Assembly: GCF_030690045.1 (NCBI RefSeq) | Contig: NZ_JAUYHK010000018.1 | Coordinates: 117,863-181,862, forward strand | Direction of reading: 5' to 3' | DNA: 64,000 nucleotides | Source of the DNA: Thalassospira sp. | GTDB lineage: Bacteria > Pseudomonadota > Alphaproteobacteria > Rhodospirillales > Thalassospiraceae | Part shown: positions 21,118 to 32,226 of the stretch, one piece after another | Position numbering within the stretch: the first letter of the stretch is position 1 | How the letters are laid out: each line of letters opens with the position of its first letter | Program-made: the position numbers and the translations under genes | The notes under the pieces: generated by a model | The model's input: only the letters and a program-made list of their open reading frames with translations | Told to the model about the DNA's origin: nothing | Database searches by the model: none

Positions 21118-21834
21118 TTAAACCCTCTTTGGAATACCCCCGGCGACATACTGATCCCACAGATCAGGACGTCGTTCGCGGGTGATTTCTTCTGCCTGTG
21201 CGACGCGCCAGGCCTGTACCTTGGCATGATGACCGGAAAGCAGAATTTCCGGCACTTCACGTCCGTTCCAATTGGCCGGGCGCGTAAAATGCGGATATTC
21301 AAGCAACCCGGTTTCGAAGCTTTCCTCGTCGATGGAATCGGTTTTGCCGACCACACCGTCGATAAGGCGAATGCACGATTCGATCAGCACCATGGCCGGC
21401 AGTTCGCCGCCCATGAGGATGTAATCGCCGATGCTGACCTCTTCGGCCTGATGTTCGTCCAGTACACGCTGGTCGATACCTTCGTAACGACCGCACAACA
21501 GGATGACACCCGGCCCCGCTGCCAATTCGCGGCAGCGTTTCTGGTTCAGCATTTTTCCCCGCGGGCTGAGATAGATCAGCGGTAATTCCGGATTGGGCGT
21601 CCGGATTTCACGCAGGGCGGCGTCAACGATGTCCGGGCGCATGACCATACCGGCCCCACCCCCGAACGGATTATCGTCAACAGTGCGGTGACGGTCGGTT
21701 GCCTGATCGCGGATGTTGATCACATCAAGCGACCATTTCCCGTTTTCCAAAGCCTTCCCTGCCAAAGACTGGCCAAGAGGACCGGGGAACATTTCCGGGA
21801 AAAGCGTTGCAACCTTGGCCTGCCACACTGACAT
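21118..21834 (-). CDS. trmD: tRNA (guanine-N1)-methyltransferase
   Basis: [41 protein letters not shown]. Confidence 0.97.
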   Translation of the reverse strand: MSVWQAKVATLFPEMFPGPLGQSLAGKALENGKWSLDVINIRDQATDRHRTVDDNPFGGGAGMVMRPDIVDAALREIRTPNPELPLIYLSPRGKMLNQKRCRELAAGPGVILLCGRYEGIDQRVLDEHQAEEVSIGDYILMGGELPAMVLIESCIRLIDGVVGKTDSIDEESFETGLLEYPHFTRPANWNGREVPEILLSGHHAKVQAWRVAQAEEITRERRPDLWDQYVAGGIPKRV

Positions 21835-21837
21835 CGT

Positions 21838-22509
21838 TCAGGCCTCCTTTCCGCTGCCGGTCGCGGGTTCCGCGCCTGCCGCATCTGCGGTCACGGCATC
21901 AGAGTCGCGGTCGGCCTGAGGATTTTTACGGGAAGGGGGGCGGCGGGTACGATTGCCCGGTCCGTCTTCTTCCTGCAAAAGCCCCTCGGGCGGATTGACT
22001 ACCAGTTTGCGTTCCGACAGGACCACGTCAGGAACCATTGCCTTGGTAAAGGGCAGAACAACGACTTTTCCCCGGCCTTCTTCCAGTGCGATTTCAATAA
22101 CATCGCCTGCACCAAAATCGGCCACGCCGCGTACCGTCCCAAACACCGATCCATTCACATGGAACGCTTTCAGGCCGACAAGATCGGCAAGATAAAATTC
22201 GTCTTCATCACCCGTTTCGGGCAACGCCTCACGCGGGACATGCAGCCGGGTACCCCGCAGCCGCTCGGCACCATTGCGATCATCGACGCCGTCGATCTTG
22301 GCGATCAACTGGTCGCGAACATGTCCGACAGGGGCCAGAGTATATTTCTGTTTCCCTTTGGCGTCGAACAACGGGCCGTAGCTGACCAGATCATCCGGAT
22401 CAACGGTATAGCTTTTGACGCGGACGGCACCACGCACCCCATGCGGGGCGGTGATCATGCCGACGCAGACAAAAGCGTCGCTGGATTGGGATTTACGGGT
22501 TTCAGCCAT
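21838..22509 (-). CDS. rimM: Ribosome maturation factor RimM with long disordered C-terminal tail
   Basis: VGMITAPHGVRGAVRVKSYT; PRC-barrel; position between trmD and rpsP. Confidence 0.94.
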   Translation of the reverse strand: MAETRKSQSSDAFVCVGMITAPHGVRGAVRVKSYTVDPDDLVSYGPLFDAKGKQKYTLAPVGHVRDQLIAKIDGVDDRNGAERLRGTRLHVPREALPETGDEDEFYLADLVGLKAFHVNGSVFGTVRGVADFGAGDVIEIALEEGRGKVVVLPFTKAMVPDVVLSERKLVVNPPEGLLQEEDGPGNRTRRPPSRKNPQADRDSDAVTADAAGAEPATGSGKEA

Positions 22510-22554
22510 GTCGGTTCACAGATGTCCAATGTCTGATCAAAGCGTGCGTACGTC

Positions 22555-22971
22555 TTATTCTTCGCTGGCAGCTTCTTCAGCAGCCGGAGCAGCAGCAGCG
22601 GCGGCTGCGGCAGCAGCAGCTTCAGCAGCGTCGGCGGCTTTCTGTTCTTTTTCACGGGTACGTTCCTGGGCTTTCGCCTTCGGAGCGGACTTTTTCGGCT
22701 GTTCGGTCGGTTTGAACGCTTCGGCCAGGCCCATCTGGCCCAGGAAACGTGCAACACGATCGGTCGGCTGTGCGCCAACGCCCAGCCAATATTTTACGCG
22801 CTCTTCCTTGAAGGTTACGCGGTTACCGGCTTCCTTCGGGAGCATCGGATCATATGTTCCGATTTTCTCGATGAAGCTGCCGTCACGCGGGGCACGGGCG
22901 TCCGCAACTACGATACGGTAGTACGGGCGTTTTTTGGCACCGCCACGGGAAAGACGAATCTTGACAGCCAT
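22555..22971 (-). CDS. rpsP: 30S ribosomal protein S16 with Ala/Glu-rich C-terminal extension
   Basis: [38 protein letters not shown]. Confidence 0.97.
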   Translation of the reverse strand: MAVKIRLSRGGAKKRPYYRIVVADARAPRDGSFIEKIGTYDPMLPKEAGNRVTFKEERVKYWLGVGAQPTDRVARFLGQMGLAEAFKPTEQPKKSAPKAKAQERTREKEQKAADAAEAAAAAAAAAAAPAAEEAASEE

Positions 22972-23087
22972 TCGGATCAGTTCCTTTCAGCTTTTTAAAC
23001 AAGTAGTTCTGGTGTCATGATCCCGAAGGATCATTTTAGTGCGGTTCAATGAACCGTTCGTTCTGGTTCTTGCGAACCGGGTTTTGG

Positions 23088-24587
23088 CTATTTCTTTTTG
23101 CCAAAACCCTGAAATCCCGGCGGCAAACCGCCGCCGCCGCCCAATCCCGGAAACCCGGGCGGAAGACCGCCCCCGGCACCGGGAAAACCTTTGGGAAGGC
23201 CACCAGCGGGCATGTCGCCCCCTTGCAGCATGGCCGGGTCCATGTCGGGCATACCGCCGCCCATCATCTTGCCGAACATTCCCTTTTTGCCCATCTTGCC
23301 CACCTTTTTGATCATGGTGGCCATGGTCTGATATTGTTTCAGAAGCTTGTTGACATCCTGCACCGACAAACCGCAACCCGCCGCGATCCGCACCTTGCGC
23401 GATGCCTTGATCAGCGCCGGGTTTTCGCGTTCTTTCGGGGTCATCGACTGGATGATTGCTTCCTGATGTTTCAGCAATTTCGGGTCGATCTTGGTCTGTG
23501 CCATCTGTTTTTTCAGACCGCCCATACCGGGCAACATCCCCATGATGCCCGACAGATCACCCATTTTCTGAAGCTGTTTAAGCTGCGACAGAAGGTCATT
23601 GAGGTCAAACTGACCCTTTGACAGCTTCTTCGCCATTTTCTCGGCGTCTTCTTTTTCGATCGTCTCGGCGGCGCGTTCGACAAGGCTGACAACGTCGCCC
23701 ATGCCCAGAATGCGTCCGGCCAGACGGTCCGGATGGAAGGGTTCCATCTCGGTGATTTTTTCACCAACGCCCAGCATCTTGATCGGGCAGCCGGTGATTT
23801 TGCGCATCGACAGGGCGGCACCGCCACGGGCATCGCCATCCACACGGGTCAGAACGATGCCGGTCACGCCGACCTTGTCGGCGAATTCCTTGGCGACATT
23901 GACCGCATCCTGACCGGTCATCGCATCGGACACCAGCAGGGTTTCGGCCGGATTGACGGCATCGCGGATCTGCGCGACTTCGCTCATCAATTCCATGTCG
24001 ATATGCAGGCGACCGGCGGTATCAAGGATAACGACGTCAAACCCTTCGCGCCGACCCATATCCATGGCGCGCTTGGCAATCGCCACCGGCTTTTCGCCCA
24101 TGATGATTGGCAGGGACGCCAGACCGTTATCATCGGCCAGAATTTTCAATTGCTGCTGGGCGGCCGGGCGATAAACGTCCAGCGATGCCAGCAAAACCTT
24201 TTTGTTGCGCTTGCCGGTCAGATGCAGGGCAATCTTGGCCGAACTGGTGGTTTTACCCGATCCCTGCAAACCGACCATCAGGATCGGCACCGGGGCGACG
24301 GCGGCCAGATTGATATCCTCGCCTTCGCCCAGCATGTTTTTCAGTTCGTCATGAACGATCTTGACGACCATCTGACCCGGCGTGACCGAGCGCAAAACAT
24401 CCTGACCAACCGCCCGTTCGGTGGCATTGGCGATGAATTCCTTAACGACCGGCAAGGCAACGTCAGCCTCAAGCAAGGCGACACGCACCTCGCGCATGGC
24501 TTCCCGTACGTCGGATTCCTTTAACGCGCCGCGTTTCCGCAGTTTGTCAAAAACCCCGCCAAGACGATCGCTTAGTCCTTCAAACAT
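23088..24587 (-). CDS. ffh: Signal recognition particle protein
   Basis: GLQGSGKTTSSAKIA, DTAGRLHID, Met-rich M domain, Gly/Pro-rich C-terminus. Confidence 0.96.
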   Translation of the reverse strand: MFEGLSDRLGGVFDKLRKRGALKESDVREAMREVRVALLEADVALPVVKEFIANATERAVGQDVLRSVTPGQMVVKIVHDELKNMLGEGEDINLAAVAPVPILMVGLQGSGKTTSSAKIALHLTGKRNKKVLLASLDVYRPAAQQQLKILADDNGLASLPIIMGEKPVAIAKRAMDMGRREGFDVVILDTAGRLHIDMELMSEVAQIRDAVNPAETLLVSDAMTGQDAVNVAKEFADKVGVTGIVLTRVDGDARGGAALSMRKITGCPIKMLGVGEKITEMEPFHPDRLAGRILGMGDVVSLVERAAETIEKEDAEKMAKKLSKGQFDLNDLLSQLKQLQKMGDLSGIMGMLPGMGGLKKQMAQTKIDPKLLKHQEAIIQSMTPKERENPALIKASRKVRIAAGCGLSVQDVNKLLKQYQTMATMIKKVGKMGKKGMFGKMMGGGMPDMDPAMLQGGDMPAGGLPKGFPGAGGGLPPGFPGLGGGGGLPPGFQGFGKKK

Positions 24588-24828
24588 CCGTCATCCCGTC
24601 TGTTTTTCCGGCTTTTCCACCGAGCACGCACAAAATAAATTAACCCAGTGCCCGATTCTCGGGGACTGGGGGAGTCATCCCGCCGGGACGACCAAGTGCG
24701 TGGTGTTTAATGGACAGGGTCGGCAGAGTCAAGCGCAATCGGGTGCCAAGGCGCGGCATTCCGGGCTTTTGCCCGAATGTTTCCGATCATCGCATTGCAA
24801 TCGGCGATTCTGCTATCTGCCGGGACTT

Positions 24829-25695
24829 TTATCCGACAGATTGCGGCGGCGTTATCGCCAGATTGTCAATCAGCCGGGCCTTGCCCAGACGGGCGGCAAC
24901 AAAAATGCGGGCCGGGCGGGCAAGGGTGCCGGTGACCGGTTGCAGGTTTTCGGCATCACGGATTTCAAGATAATCAATCTCGCCAAACCCGGCGGCCTTA
25001 ATATCGGCCTTGCCCTGTGTGATCAGGGGGTCAATCAGATTGCCCCGGTTTGCCGCCGTGGCAATGTCTTGCAGGACATGATGCAGGGTCGGGGCGATGG
25101 CGCGTTCCTGTGCGGTCAGATACCGGTTGCGCGATGACATCGCCAGACCATCGGCCTCACGATGGATGGGGGCGCCGATAATATCGACCGGGATGTTCAG
25201 ATCGGCAACAAAACGCCGGATCACCATTAATTGCTGATAATCCTTTTCGCCAAACAGGGCGCAATCGGGCAGGGCCTGTAACAGCAATTTGGTGACGATC
25301 AGCGCCATGCCGTCAAAATGGCCGGGCCGGGTTGCCCCGCACAACACATTGGTCAGGCCTTCGACATGGATGCTGGTGGCGAAATGGTCCGGATACATTT
25401 CGCTGACATTAGGCGCGAAACACATCTCGACCCCGGCGGCATCCAGTCGGGCCTGATCATCGGGCAGGGTGCGGGGATAGGCCGCGAAATCTTCGTTCGG
25501 GCCAAACTGCGCCGGATTGACGAAAATACTGACGACCACACGGTCGGCGTGGCGGCGGGCCAGATCGGTCAGGCTGATATGGCCCTGATGCAGGGCACCC
25601 ATGGTTGGCACCAGCGCAACCCGCAGGCCTTCGGCACGCCAACCGGCAATGATTGCGCGCATTTCTGCAACGCTGTGAACGGTTTTCAGGGTCAT
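24829..25695 (-). CDS. panC: Pantoate--beta-alanine ligase
   Basis: VPTMGALHQGHISL, FVNPAQFGPNEDF, FGEKDYQQLMVIRR. Confidence 0.96.
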   Translation of the reverse strand: MTLKTVHSVAEMRAIIAGWRAEGLRVALVPTMGALHQGHISLTDLARRHADRVVVSIFVNPAQFGPNEDFAAYPRTLPDDQARLDAAGVEMCFAPNVSEMYPDHFATSIHVEGLTNVLCGATRPGHFDGMALIVTKLLLQALPDCALFGEKDYQQLMVIRRFVADLNIPVDIIGAPIHREADGLAMSSRNRYLTAQERAIAPTLHHVLQDIATAANRGNLIDPLITQGKADIKAAGFGEIDYLEIRDAENLQPVTGTLARPARIFVAARLGKARLIDNLAITPPQSVG

Positions 25696-25711
25696 GGACC
25701 GTATTCGCTGC

Positions 25712-26560
25712 TTATTTCACGGCGCGGAGAGGGCCGGTTTTGGGAATGCCAAAGCAATGTTCCTCACCGGGAAACTGGCGGGCCCGAACTTCGGCGGCAT
25801 AGGTTGCGGCGGCGTCCGATATCTGATCGCCCAGATTGGCATAGCGTTTGACGAATTTCGGGGTGAAATCCGAAAACAGCCCCAGAATATCCTCGGTCAC
25901 CAGAACCTGCCCGTCGCAGGCCACCGATGCCCCGATGCCGATGGTCGGAATATCGATTTCGGCGGTGATCTGGTGGGCGACAGCCTCGACCGTGCCTTCG
26001 ATCACTACGGCAAAGGCCCCGGCACGGGCAATGGCGCGGGCATCTTCGATCAGGCGGGCAGCGGCGGCATCATCGCGGCCCTGACTTTTGAAACCGCCCA
26101 TGGTGTTGACCTGTTGCGGCATCAGGCCGATATGCGCCATCACCGGAATGCCACGGCCCTGCAAAAACGCGATGGTGTCGGCCATTTCAGCGCCACCTTC
26201 AAGTTTGACGGCCGCACAGCCGGTTTCGGCCATGATGCGGGCGGCGGTGCGAAACGCCTGTTCCCGTGATTCCTGATAACTGCCAAAAGGCAGGTCGATG
26301 ACCACGCAGGCATGCTTGCTGCCGCGCATCACGGCAAGGCCATGATTGATCATCATATCGACGGTGACGGCCAATGTGCTGTCCATGCCGTAAACCACCA
26401 TGCCCAGCGAATCCCCGACCAGCAACAGGTCGCAATGCGGGTCAAGGCGCTGCGCCATGGGCGCGGTATAGGCGGTCAGGCAGACAATCGGATCGCCACC
26501 CTTGCGGGCACGAAGGGCAGGAACCGTGATGCGGCCCTGTTTGTTCTTGGTGGCACTCAT
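25712..26560 (-). CDS. panB: 3-methyl-2-oxobutanoate hydroxymethyltransferase
   Basis: [37 protein letters not shown]; start MSATKNKQG chosen. Confidence 0.95.
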   Translation of the reverse strand: MSATKNKQGRITVPALRARKGGDPIVCLTAYTAPMAQRLDPHCDLLLVGDSLGMVVYGMDSTLAVTVDMMINHGLAVMRGSKHACVVIDLPFGSYQESREQAFRTAARIMAETGCAAVKLEGGAEMADTIAFLQGRGIPVMAHIGLMPQQVNTMGGFKSQGRDDAAAARLIEDARAIARAGAFAVVIEGTVEAVAHQITAEIDIPTIGIGASVACDGQVLVTEDILGLFSDFTPKFVKRYANLGDQISDAAATYAAEVRARQFPGEEHCFGIPKTGPLRAVK

Positions 26561-26697
26561 GACGTTTCTCCCCCGGATATTACCGGTGCTTGGGGGCCGG
26601 AACGCAGTCCGGCTCTGGGTCATGTTTACAATATGATGACGCCGGGCGGGAAATGTTTTTTCGCAGTTGCAAAAATCATGGTCCGAAAAACCCGGTT

Positions 26698-27396
26698 TTA
26701 AAGCCCTTCGGCCAGATCTTCGAGCATACCCATGCCAATGGCTTCGATATGTTTGTTGTCTTTCAGCACAATTGTGGATTCTTTTTTCAATTGTGTCAGG
26801 GTCCGCGACACGGTTTCAATCGTCAGGCCCAGATAATCGGCAATGTCGGACCGGCTCATCGGGACTTCGATCAAATCTTCGTCGGCACCGCGATGATGCT
26901 GACGGCGGGCCAACATCAACAGGAACGACGCAACCTTTTCCTTGGCGGTCTTGCGGCCCAGCAACAACATCTGGTCCTGGGCGGCGGCCAGTTCATCAAC
27001 CGCCATGCCCAACATGCGTTTTTCAAGGCGCGGATATTCGTCAAACAGCTTTTCCAGCTTTTGCCGGGAAAACCGGCAGGCGGTTACCGGCTCAATCGCT
27101 TCGGCGGTATAGCTGTAGGTTTCATTAAGGGCGAGGCCCAGAAAATCCCCGGCAAACAGAAAGCCGGTAATCTGTCGGCGGCCATCGCCCAGCAATTTGT
27201 AAAGCTTGACCGAGCCGGACGTGACGTTGAACACGTAATCGGCGGTTTCGGTTTCATGGAAAATGGTGCTGTGACCGTCGTACTGAACATGGGTCAGTAT
27301 CTGGCGCAGACGGGTATGTTCTTCGCCCTGCAAGGAGGAACAGAATGTCAGTTCCTTGATATCACAGGCCTCGCAGAGTTGGGACCGAACCGCCAT
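26698..27396 (-). CDS. fnrL: Crp/Fnr-family oxygen-responsive regulator (FnrL/FnrN type)
   Basis: N-terminal [12 protein letters not shown] (CX2CX7C), [27 protein letters not shown]; start MAVRSQL has a GGAGGA RBS; adjacent to the cbb3 genes. Confidence 0.88.
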   Translation of the reverse strand: MAVRSQLCEACDIKELTFCSSLQGEEHTRLRQILTHVQYDGHSTIFHETETADYVFNVTSGSVKLYKLLGDGRRQITGFLFAGDFLGLALNETYSYTAEAIEPVTACRFSRQKLEKLFDEYPRLEKRMLGMAVDELAAAQDQMLLLGRKTAKEKVASFLLMLARRQHHRGADEDLIEVPMSRSDIADYLGLTIETVSRTLTQLKKESTIVLKDNKHIEAIGMGMLEDLAEGL

Positions 27397-27489
27397 ATTA
27401 TCCTCCGGAGACCGAAAAAGTTGCACATTCACAAACTGGAATTACTTTAGACGATCCCGATATGATGTGACAAGCAGATCAGGCCATCC

Positions 27490-27666
27490 TCATTTTTTTT
27501 CGGACGGTTTTTTATCGGGGTGATCCAGATCATCATCGAACAGGATACGATTAGCCGCCCCTTCCATATCGTCAAATTGCCCGGATTTCAAGGACCACAA
27601 AAAGGCCGCCAGACCCAAAAGGCCCAGAAACAGGGCGACGGGGATCAACAGCAACAGATTGCTCAT
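27490..27666 (-). CDS. ccoS: cbb3-type cytochrome oxidase assembly protein CcoS (not in supplied ORF track)
   Basis: Hand translation: MSNLLLLIPVALFLGLLGLAAFLWSLKSGQFDDMEGAANRILFDDDLDHPDKKPSEKK*; start overlaps the ccoI stop. Confidence 0.93.
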   Translation of the reverse strand: MSNLLLLIPVALFLGLLGLAAFLWSLKSGQFDDMEGAANRILFDDDLDHPDKKPSEKK

Positions 27667-30023
27667 GACGGTTTTTTCCAGTTCAGGCGCAGGGCATTGG
27701 CAATCACCACCAGCGACGATGTTGACATGGCGATGGCGGCAATCAGCGGTGTGACCATACCACCGACAGCCAGCGGGATGGTGATTATATTGTAAGCAAA
27801 GGACAATCCGAAATTCTGCCGCACCAGCCGGTCGGCAAAGCGTGCGGTGTCAAACGCCTCGACCACCGCGCCCAGCCGGTCGCCCTGAAAGACGATATCG
27901 GCGGTGATCTGGCTGATCTCGGCGGCGGTGGCAGGGGAAACGGAGACATGGGCGGCGGCAAGGGCGGGGGCATCATTAATGCCATCCCCGACCATCAAAT
28001 CCTTTTTGCCCATATCGGCGCGCCGGGTGATTTCATCGGCCTTTTGCGCCGGGGAAAATCCGGCGTGCCAGTCGGCAATGCCGACTGTTGCGGCCAGATC
28101 GGCGACGGTTTCCGGGCGGTCGCCGGAAATCAGGGTGACCGTCAAATCGCGGGATTTCAGGCGGGCAACGGTTTGTGTGGCATCCGGGCGTGGCTGATCG
28201 CGAAAGCCAAACCGCACCGCCTTGCCATCGGGTGGCAACAACCATAATTCCGGCCCGGTCTGGTTTGCATCGGCTGTTTTTGCAATGTCGCAAAAGGCAC
28301 GATTGCCCAGCTTTGTTTCCCCCTCGATCCCGGTTTTGCGCAGGCCCAATCCGGGATGTTCGGTGACACCTGCCGCCGGAACAACATCGGGTGCGGCCAG
28401 ACACAGGGCACGCGACAGCGGGTGGGTGCTGTTCGCCGCAAGACTGGCGGCCAGTCGCAGGGATCTGGAATCGGGATGATCAACCAGTTCGGGGCGTCCA
28501 ATGGTCAGGGTGCCGGTTTTGTCAAACACCACGCCGTCAATTTGCGTCAACCGTTCCAGCGCGGTCGCCGATTTGACCAGAATGCCCGATTTCAACAGGC
28601 GGCCGGTCGCCACCACCTGCACCACCGGTACGGCAAGGGCCAATGCACAGGGGCAGGTGATGATCAGAACGGCAATCGCATTCATCAGGGCATCCTGCCA
28701 GCCGATCCCGCCCCACAGCCACCAGCCCAGAAACGTGATGGCCGACAGAAAATGCACAACCGGCGCATAGGATTTTGCCACCCGGTCGGCAATCGCAACA
28801 TAACGTGCCCGGCCCTGTTCGGCATTTTCCATCAGGCGGACAATTTCCGATAACAGCGTTGCCTCGCCGGTGGCTGTCACCCGAATGCGAATCGGGGCCG
28901 ACAAATTGACCGTTCCGGCAAAAACCCGGGTGCCGCGGGTGGCAACTGCCGGGATGCTTTCGCCGGTGATGATGCTGGTATCGATGTCCGATTGACCATC
29001 AATGATGTCGCCATCAATGCCGATGCGTTCGCCCGCTGCGACCAGAACCACCATGCCCGGTTGTGCCTTTTGCGGGGCCAGCAGGCTTCTGGTGCCGTCT
29101 TGGGCCAGAACCGTGATCGACCGGGCATTGAGCGACAGCAGATGTTCGGCGGCGGATCGGGCCTGCCCGCGGGCGCGACTGTCCAGATACCGCCCGATCA
29201 ACAGGAAAAACAGCAAGGTCAGGGCGGAATCAAAATAGGCGTGCGGCGCACTGCGCATGGTTTCGGCCAGACTCATGGCAAGGGCCAGAATAACCCCCAG
29301 CGTGATCGGCACATCCATATTGACCCGGCGATTGCGGATTGCACCAATCGCCGACCGTAAAAAAGGCCGCCCGGCATAGGCCGCCGCAGGCAGGGCGATC
29401 AGGGCGGAAATCCAGTGAAACAGATCGCGGGTCGCCCCGCCCATGCCCTGAAAATACCCGGCCCACACCGATACCGACAGCAACATGACATTACCGGCGG
29501 CAAAACCGGCAACCGCCAGACAGCGCAGCAATTCACGATTGCGCTGATCGGATGCCTGTTCAAGGGCGGCCGGGTCAAACGGCACCAGCCGGTATCCCAT
29601 CTGCAAAACCGGATGAATGAGGGTGTCGATATCCGATGCCGCCCCGCGCCATGCCAGATGCAGGCGGCGGGTTGTCATATTGACCCGTGCCTTTTCCACG
29701 CCCGGCTGACGCGCCAGCAAGGCCTCGATCAACCAGACACAGGCCGCACAATGAATGCCATCAACCATCATGTCGATCTGGCAGATACCACTGTCATCAA
29801 CACGCACCAGATCACTGAAATCAAAGGCGGTGGTGGCGTCGTCGTCGGGTTTTAACGGGCGGATTTTCGGGTCAATACTGCGCCGGTTATAATAGGAATC
29901 CAGCCCCATATCGCCCAGCAATTCATACGCGCCCGCACATCCCTGACAACAGAAATCAGGTTTGGCCGGTGACCGGGCGCTGACCGGATCGCCGCAATGA
30001 CGGCAGGCGGTGATCGCGTTCAT
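27663..30023 (-). CDS. ccoI: Cu-translocating P-type ATPase CcoI/FixI
   Basis: HMA domain, CPC motif (TCPCALALA), DKTGTLT, GDGINDAPALA. Confidence 0.95.
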   Translation of the reverse strand: MNAITACRHCGDPVSARSPAKPDFCCQGCAGAYELLGDMGLDSYYNRRSIDPKIRPLKPDDDATTAFDFSDLVRVDDSGICQIDMMVDGIHCAACVWLIEALLARQPGVEKARVNMTTRRLHLAWRGAASDIDTLIHPVLQMGYRLVPFDPAALEQASDQRNRELLRCLAVAGFAAGNVMLLSVSVWAGYFQGMGGATRDLFHWISALIALPAAAYAGRPFLRSAIGAIRNRRVNMDVPITLGVILALAMSLAETMRSAPHAYFDSALTLLFFLLIGRYLDSRARGQARSAAEHLLSLNARSITVLAQDGTRSLLAPQKAQPGMVVLVAAGERIGIDGDIIDGQSDIDTSIITGESIPAVATRGTRVFAGTVNLSAPIRIRVTATGEATLLSEIVRLMENAEQGRARYVAIADRVAKSYAPVVHFLSAITFLGWWLWGGIGWQDALMNAIAVLIITCPCALALAVPVVQVVATGRLLKSGILVKSATALERLTQIDGVVFDKTGTLTIGRPELVDHPDSRSLRLAASLAANSTHPLSRALCLAAPDVVPAAGVTEHPGLGLRKTGIEGETKLGNRAFCDIAKTADANQTGPELWLLPPDGKAVRFGFRDQPRPDATQTVARLKSRDLTVTLISGDRPETVADLAATVGIADWHAGFSPAQKADEITRRADMGKKDLMVGDGINDAPALAAAHVSVSPATAAEISQITADIVFQGDRLGAVVEAFDTARFADRLVRQNFGLSFAYNIITIPLAVGGMVTPLIAAIAMSTSSLVVIANALRLNWKKPS

Positions 30024-30526
30024 TCGGTGATCAGAATATCTTCGACTGTCTGGTAATCATCGCCCATGGCATGGGCGATCAGGCGCATTTGCCAGCGACC
30101 ATACACGGCAAAATGCGCACTGGTGCGATATTCACCCGGCGCAATTTCCACCAACGGCACCGTCTGATCCAGATTGTCGCGGTCCTGACGGGTCAGAACC
30201 GCCTGCATTTTGGCCCCGGTGATCGGGTTGCTGTCGCGGTCGCGAAACAGGACGGTGATGGTGGCATTGTTATTGAGGATGCCGGAAACCGTGGTCTTGC
30301 TGCGCCAGCCCAGTTCGGCCTGCCGCTGGGCGCCGGACATGGCGGCATTGTAATTATTGCCTTCTTCAAACGCCTTTTTGGTCACAAGACCATTCCAGCT
30401 GGTCATCGAAAACGTGATCAGCGAAATATTGGCAACCAGCATGACGGCAAAGCCGCCGACAAAATACCACGGAATCAGACGATCCGATTTGCGCTTGTCA
30501 GACAGGTTCGGGGCGGCGGGGCTCAT
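30020..30526 (-). CDS. ccoH: FixH family protein
   Basis: Single TM; GLVTKKAFEEGNNYNAAM; between ccoG and ccoI. Confidence 0.9.
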   Translation of the reverse strand: MSPAAPNLSDKRKSDRLIPWYFVGGFAVMLVANISLITFSMTSWNGLVTKKAFEEGNNYNAAMSGAQRQAELGWRSKTTVSGILNNNATITVLFRDRDSNPITGAKMQAVLTRQDRDNLDQTVPLVEIAPGEYRTSAHFAVYGRWQMRLIAHAMGDDYQTVEDILITE

Positions 30527-30557
30527 ATTGGGTTCTCCGGATGACGTTTCAGGACCG

Positions 30558-32069
30558 TTACTTTTTAGGTCCGGCAAAAACAGTATCATAGGTCTTGGTG
30601 GCACCGGTTACCTTGTCTGTCACGGTGAAATCCATCGGTGTTGCTTCATCTTGCAACACAGCCGGATCGGCGGCGACAAAAACCCGGAAACTGCCCACAC
30701 GGTCAGGCGCGACATCCAGTTCAAAGTCGCCATTCTGGTTCGGGGTCAGGCCAATCACCTGAAAATCCCGGACATCAACGCCGGTGGCCGTCAGGATAAA
30801 GGTTTTTTCGGCCTGTTCCTTGTTCAATATCTTAAGGGTATAGCCATTGCGGACATCGCCATTGGACAGCGGGACAAACAACGGATTGCGATCACGCAGC
30901 ACATTGACTTCAAGGGTTTCGCGGTTAAACAGGCCAAAGGCCATGACAGCCGACACCAGCACGACAAGGAAACTATAGAAAATCGTGCGCGGGCGGATGA
31001 TGCGTGTTCTGGTGGCCTGGCCATGTTCACGCAGGCGGGTGTTTTGAATCGAATCAAACCGTACCAGATCACGGGGGAACCCGACCTTGTCCATCATTTC
31101 GTTACAGGCATCGATGCACAGACCACAGCCAATACATTCCAGTTGCAAACCATCGCGGATATCAACACCGGTCGGGCAGACATTGAAACAGGCATAACAA
31201 TCAATGCAATGTCCGGTTTCCGGGACTTCACCGCGGGCCAGATTTTTACGCTTGATCGGGCCGCGTGTTTCCCCGCGCCAGCCTTCATAGGTCACGATCA
31301 TCGATTCTTCATCAAGCATCGCCGACTGAAACCGCGGCCACGGGCACATATAGGTACAGACCTGTTCACGCGCCCACCCGGCCAGCAAATAGGTTGAACC
31401 GGTCAGAAAGGCGATGGTCGAATAAACCCCGACCGAGGCATTGCCGGTAAAAACATCCCTGACCACCGTGGCGGCATCGTGGAAATACAATACAAACGCC
31501 CCGCCGGTCGCCGCCGAAATCACCAGCCACGCCAGATGGGTGGTGCCCAGTTTCCAGATTTTTTCAAAACCCCATGGCGATTTGTCGAGTTTCATGCGGG
31601 CATTGCGGTCGCCCTGGATATACCGTTCGACCAGCATGAACAGGTCGGTCCACACCGTTTGCGGGCAACCATAACCACACCAGATGCGCCCAAACAGCGA
31701 CGTCGCCAGAAACAGCCCGACCGCCGCCAAAATCAACAGGCCGGTAATGTAATAAACTTCCTGCGGCCAGATTTCGATAAAGAAGAAATAGGCACGCCCC
31801 AGATCCATATCGATCAAAACGGCCTGATCGGGCGCACTTGGCCCGCGATCCCAGCGCAACCACGGCACAACCCAGTAAATCAGCAGCAAAACAATCAGCG
31901 CAACCCATTTCAGGTTCCGGAATTTGCCCGAAACCCGTTTCGGATAAACCTTTTTACGAGTCTCGAATAACGGATGGTCGCGGTCGTCTTCGGCCAGTTC
32001 GGCGGCGGGCTGAAGATTGCTGATTGCCGGATTTGCAGGATCAGAATGTTGTGTGCGGGGAATGGCCAT
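30558..32069 (-). CDS. ccoG: Cytochrome c oxidase accessory protein CcoG/FixG
   Basis: Ferredoxin motifs CIDCYACFNVCPTGVDIRDGLQLECIGCGLCIDACNEMM; start MAIPRTQ. Confidence 0.94.
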   Translation of the reverse strand: MAIPRTQHSDPANPAISNLQPAAELAEDDRDHPLFETRKKVYPKRVSGKFRNLKWVALIVLLLIYWVVPWLRWDRGPSAPDQAVLIDMDLGRAYFFFIEIWPQEVYYITGLLILAAVGLFLATSLFGRIWCGYGCPQTVWTDLFMLVERYIQGDRNARMKLDKSPWGFEKIWKLGTTHLAWLVISAATGGAFVLYFHDAATVVRDVFTGNASVGVYSTIAFLTGSTYLLAGWAREQVCTYMCPWPRFQSAMLDEESMIVTYEGWRGETRGPIKRKNLARGEVPETGHCIDCYACFNVCPTGVDIRDGLQLECIGCGLCIDACNEMMDKVGFPRDLVRFDSIQNTRLREHGQATRTRIIRPRTIFYSFLVVLVSAVMAFGLFNRETLEVNVLRDRNPLFVPLSNGDVRNGYTLKILNKEQAEKTFILTATGVDVRDFQVIGLTPNQNGDFELDVAPDRVGSFRVFVAADPAVLQDEATPMDFTVTDKVTGATKTYDTVFAGPKK

Positions 32070-32226
32070 GATCGTAACCTGACTGTCTGTCGTGCCATGC
32101 AGTCCGTCTGTTCTCTCGCAACGGGCTCCCGCCTGCTGCCATCCGGTTCTGCGTGTTTTCCGAAAGAGCGGCACGTCTGCCCGCCCGGAAATTGGGATGG
32201 TTCAAATCTCGGATGCAAAGTAAAAG

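Noticed and set aside
22566-22640. GCA/GCN microsatellite-like repeat
   Set aside because: It is the coding sequence of the S16 poly-Ala tail, not an independent repeat element
24644-24670. Hairpin CCCAGT-G-CCCGA-TTC-TCGGG-G-ACTGGG upstream of ffh
   Set aside because: Contains a G/G mismatch and has no clear U-tract on either strand; could be leader structure but not supported enough to call
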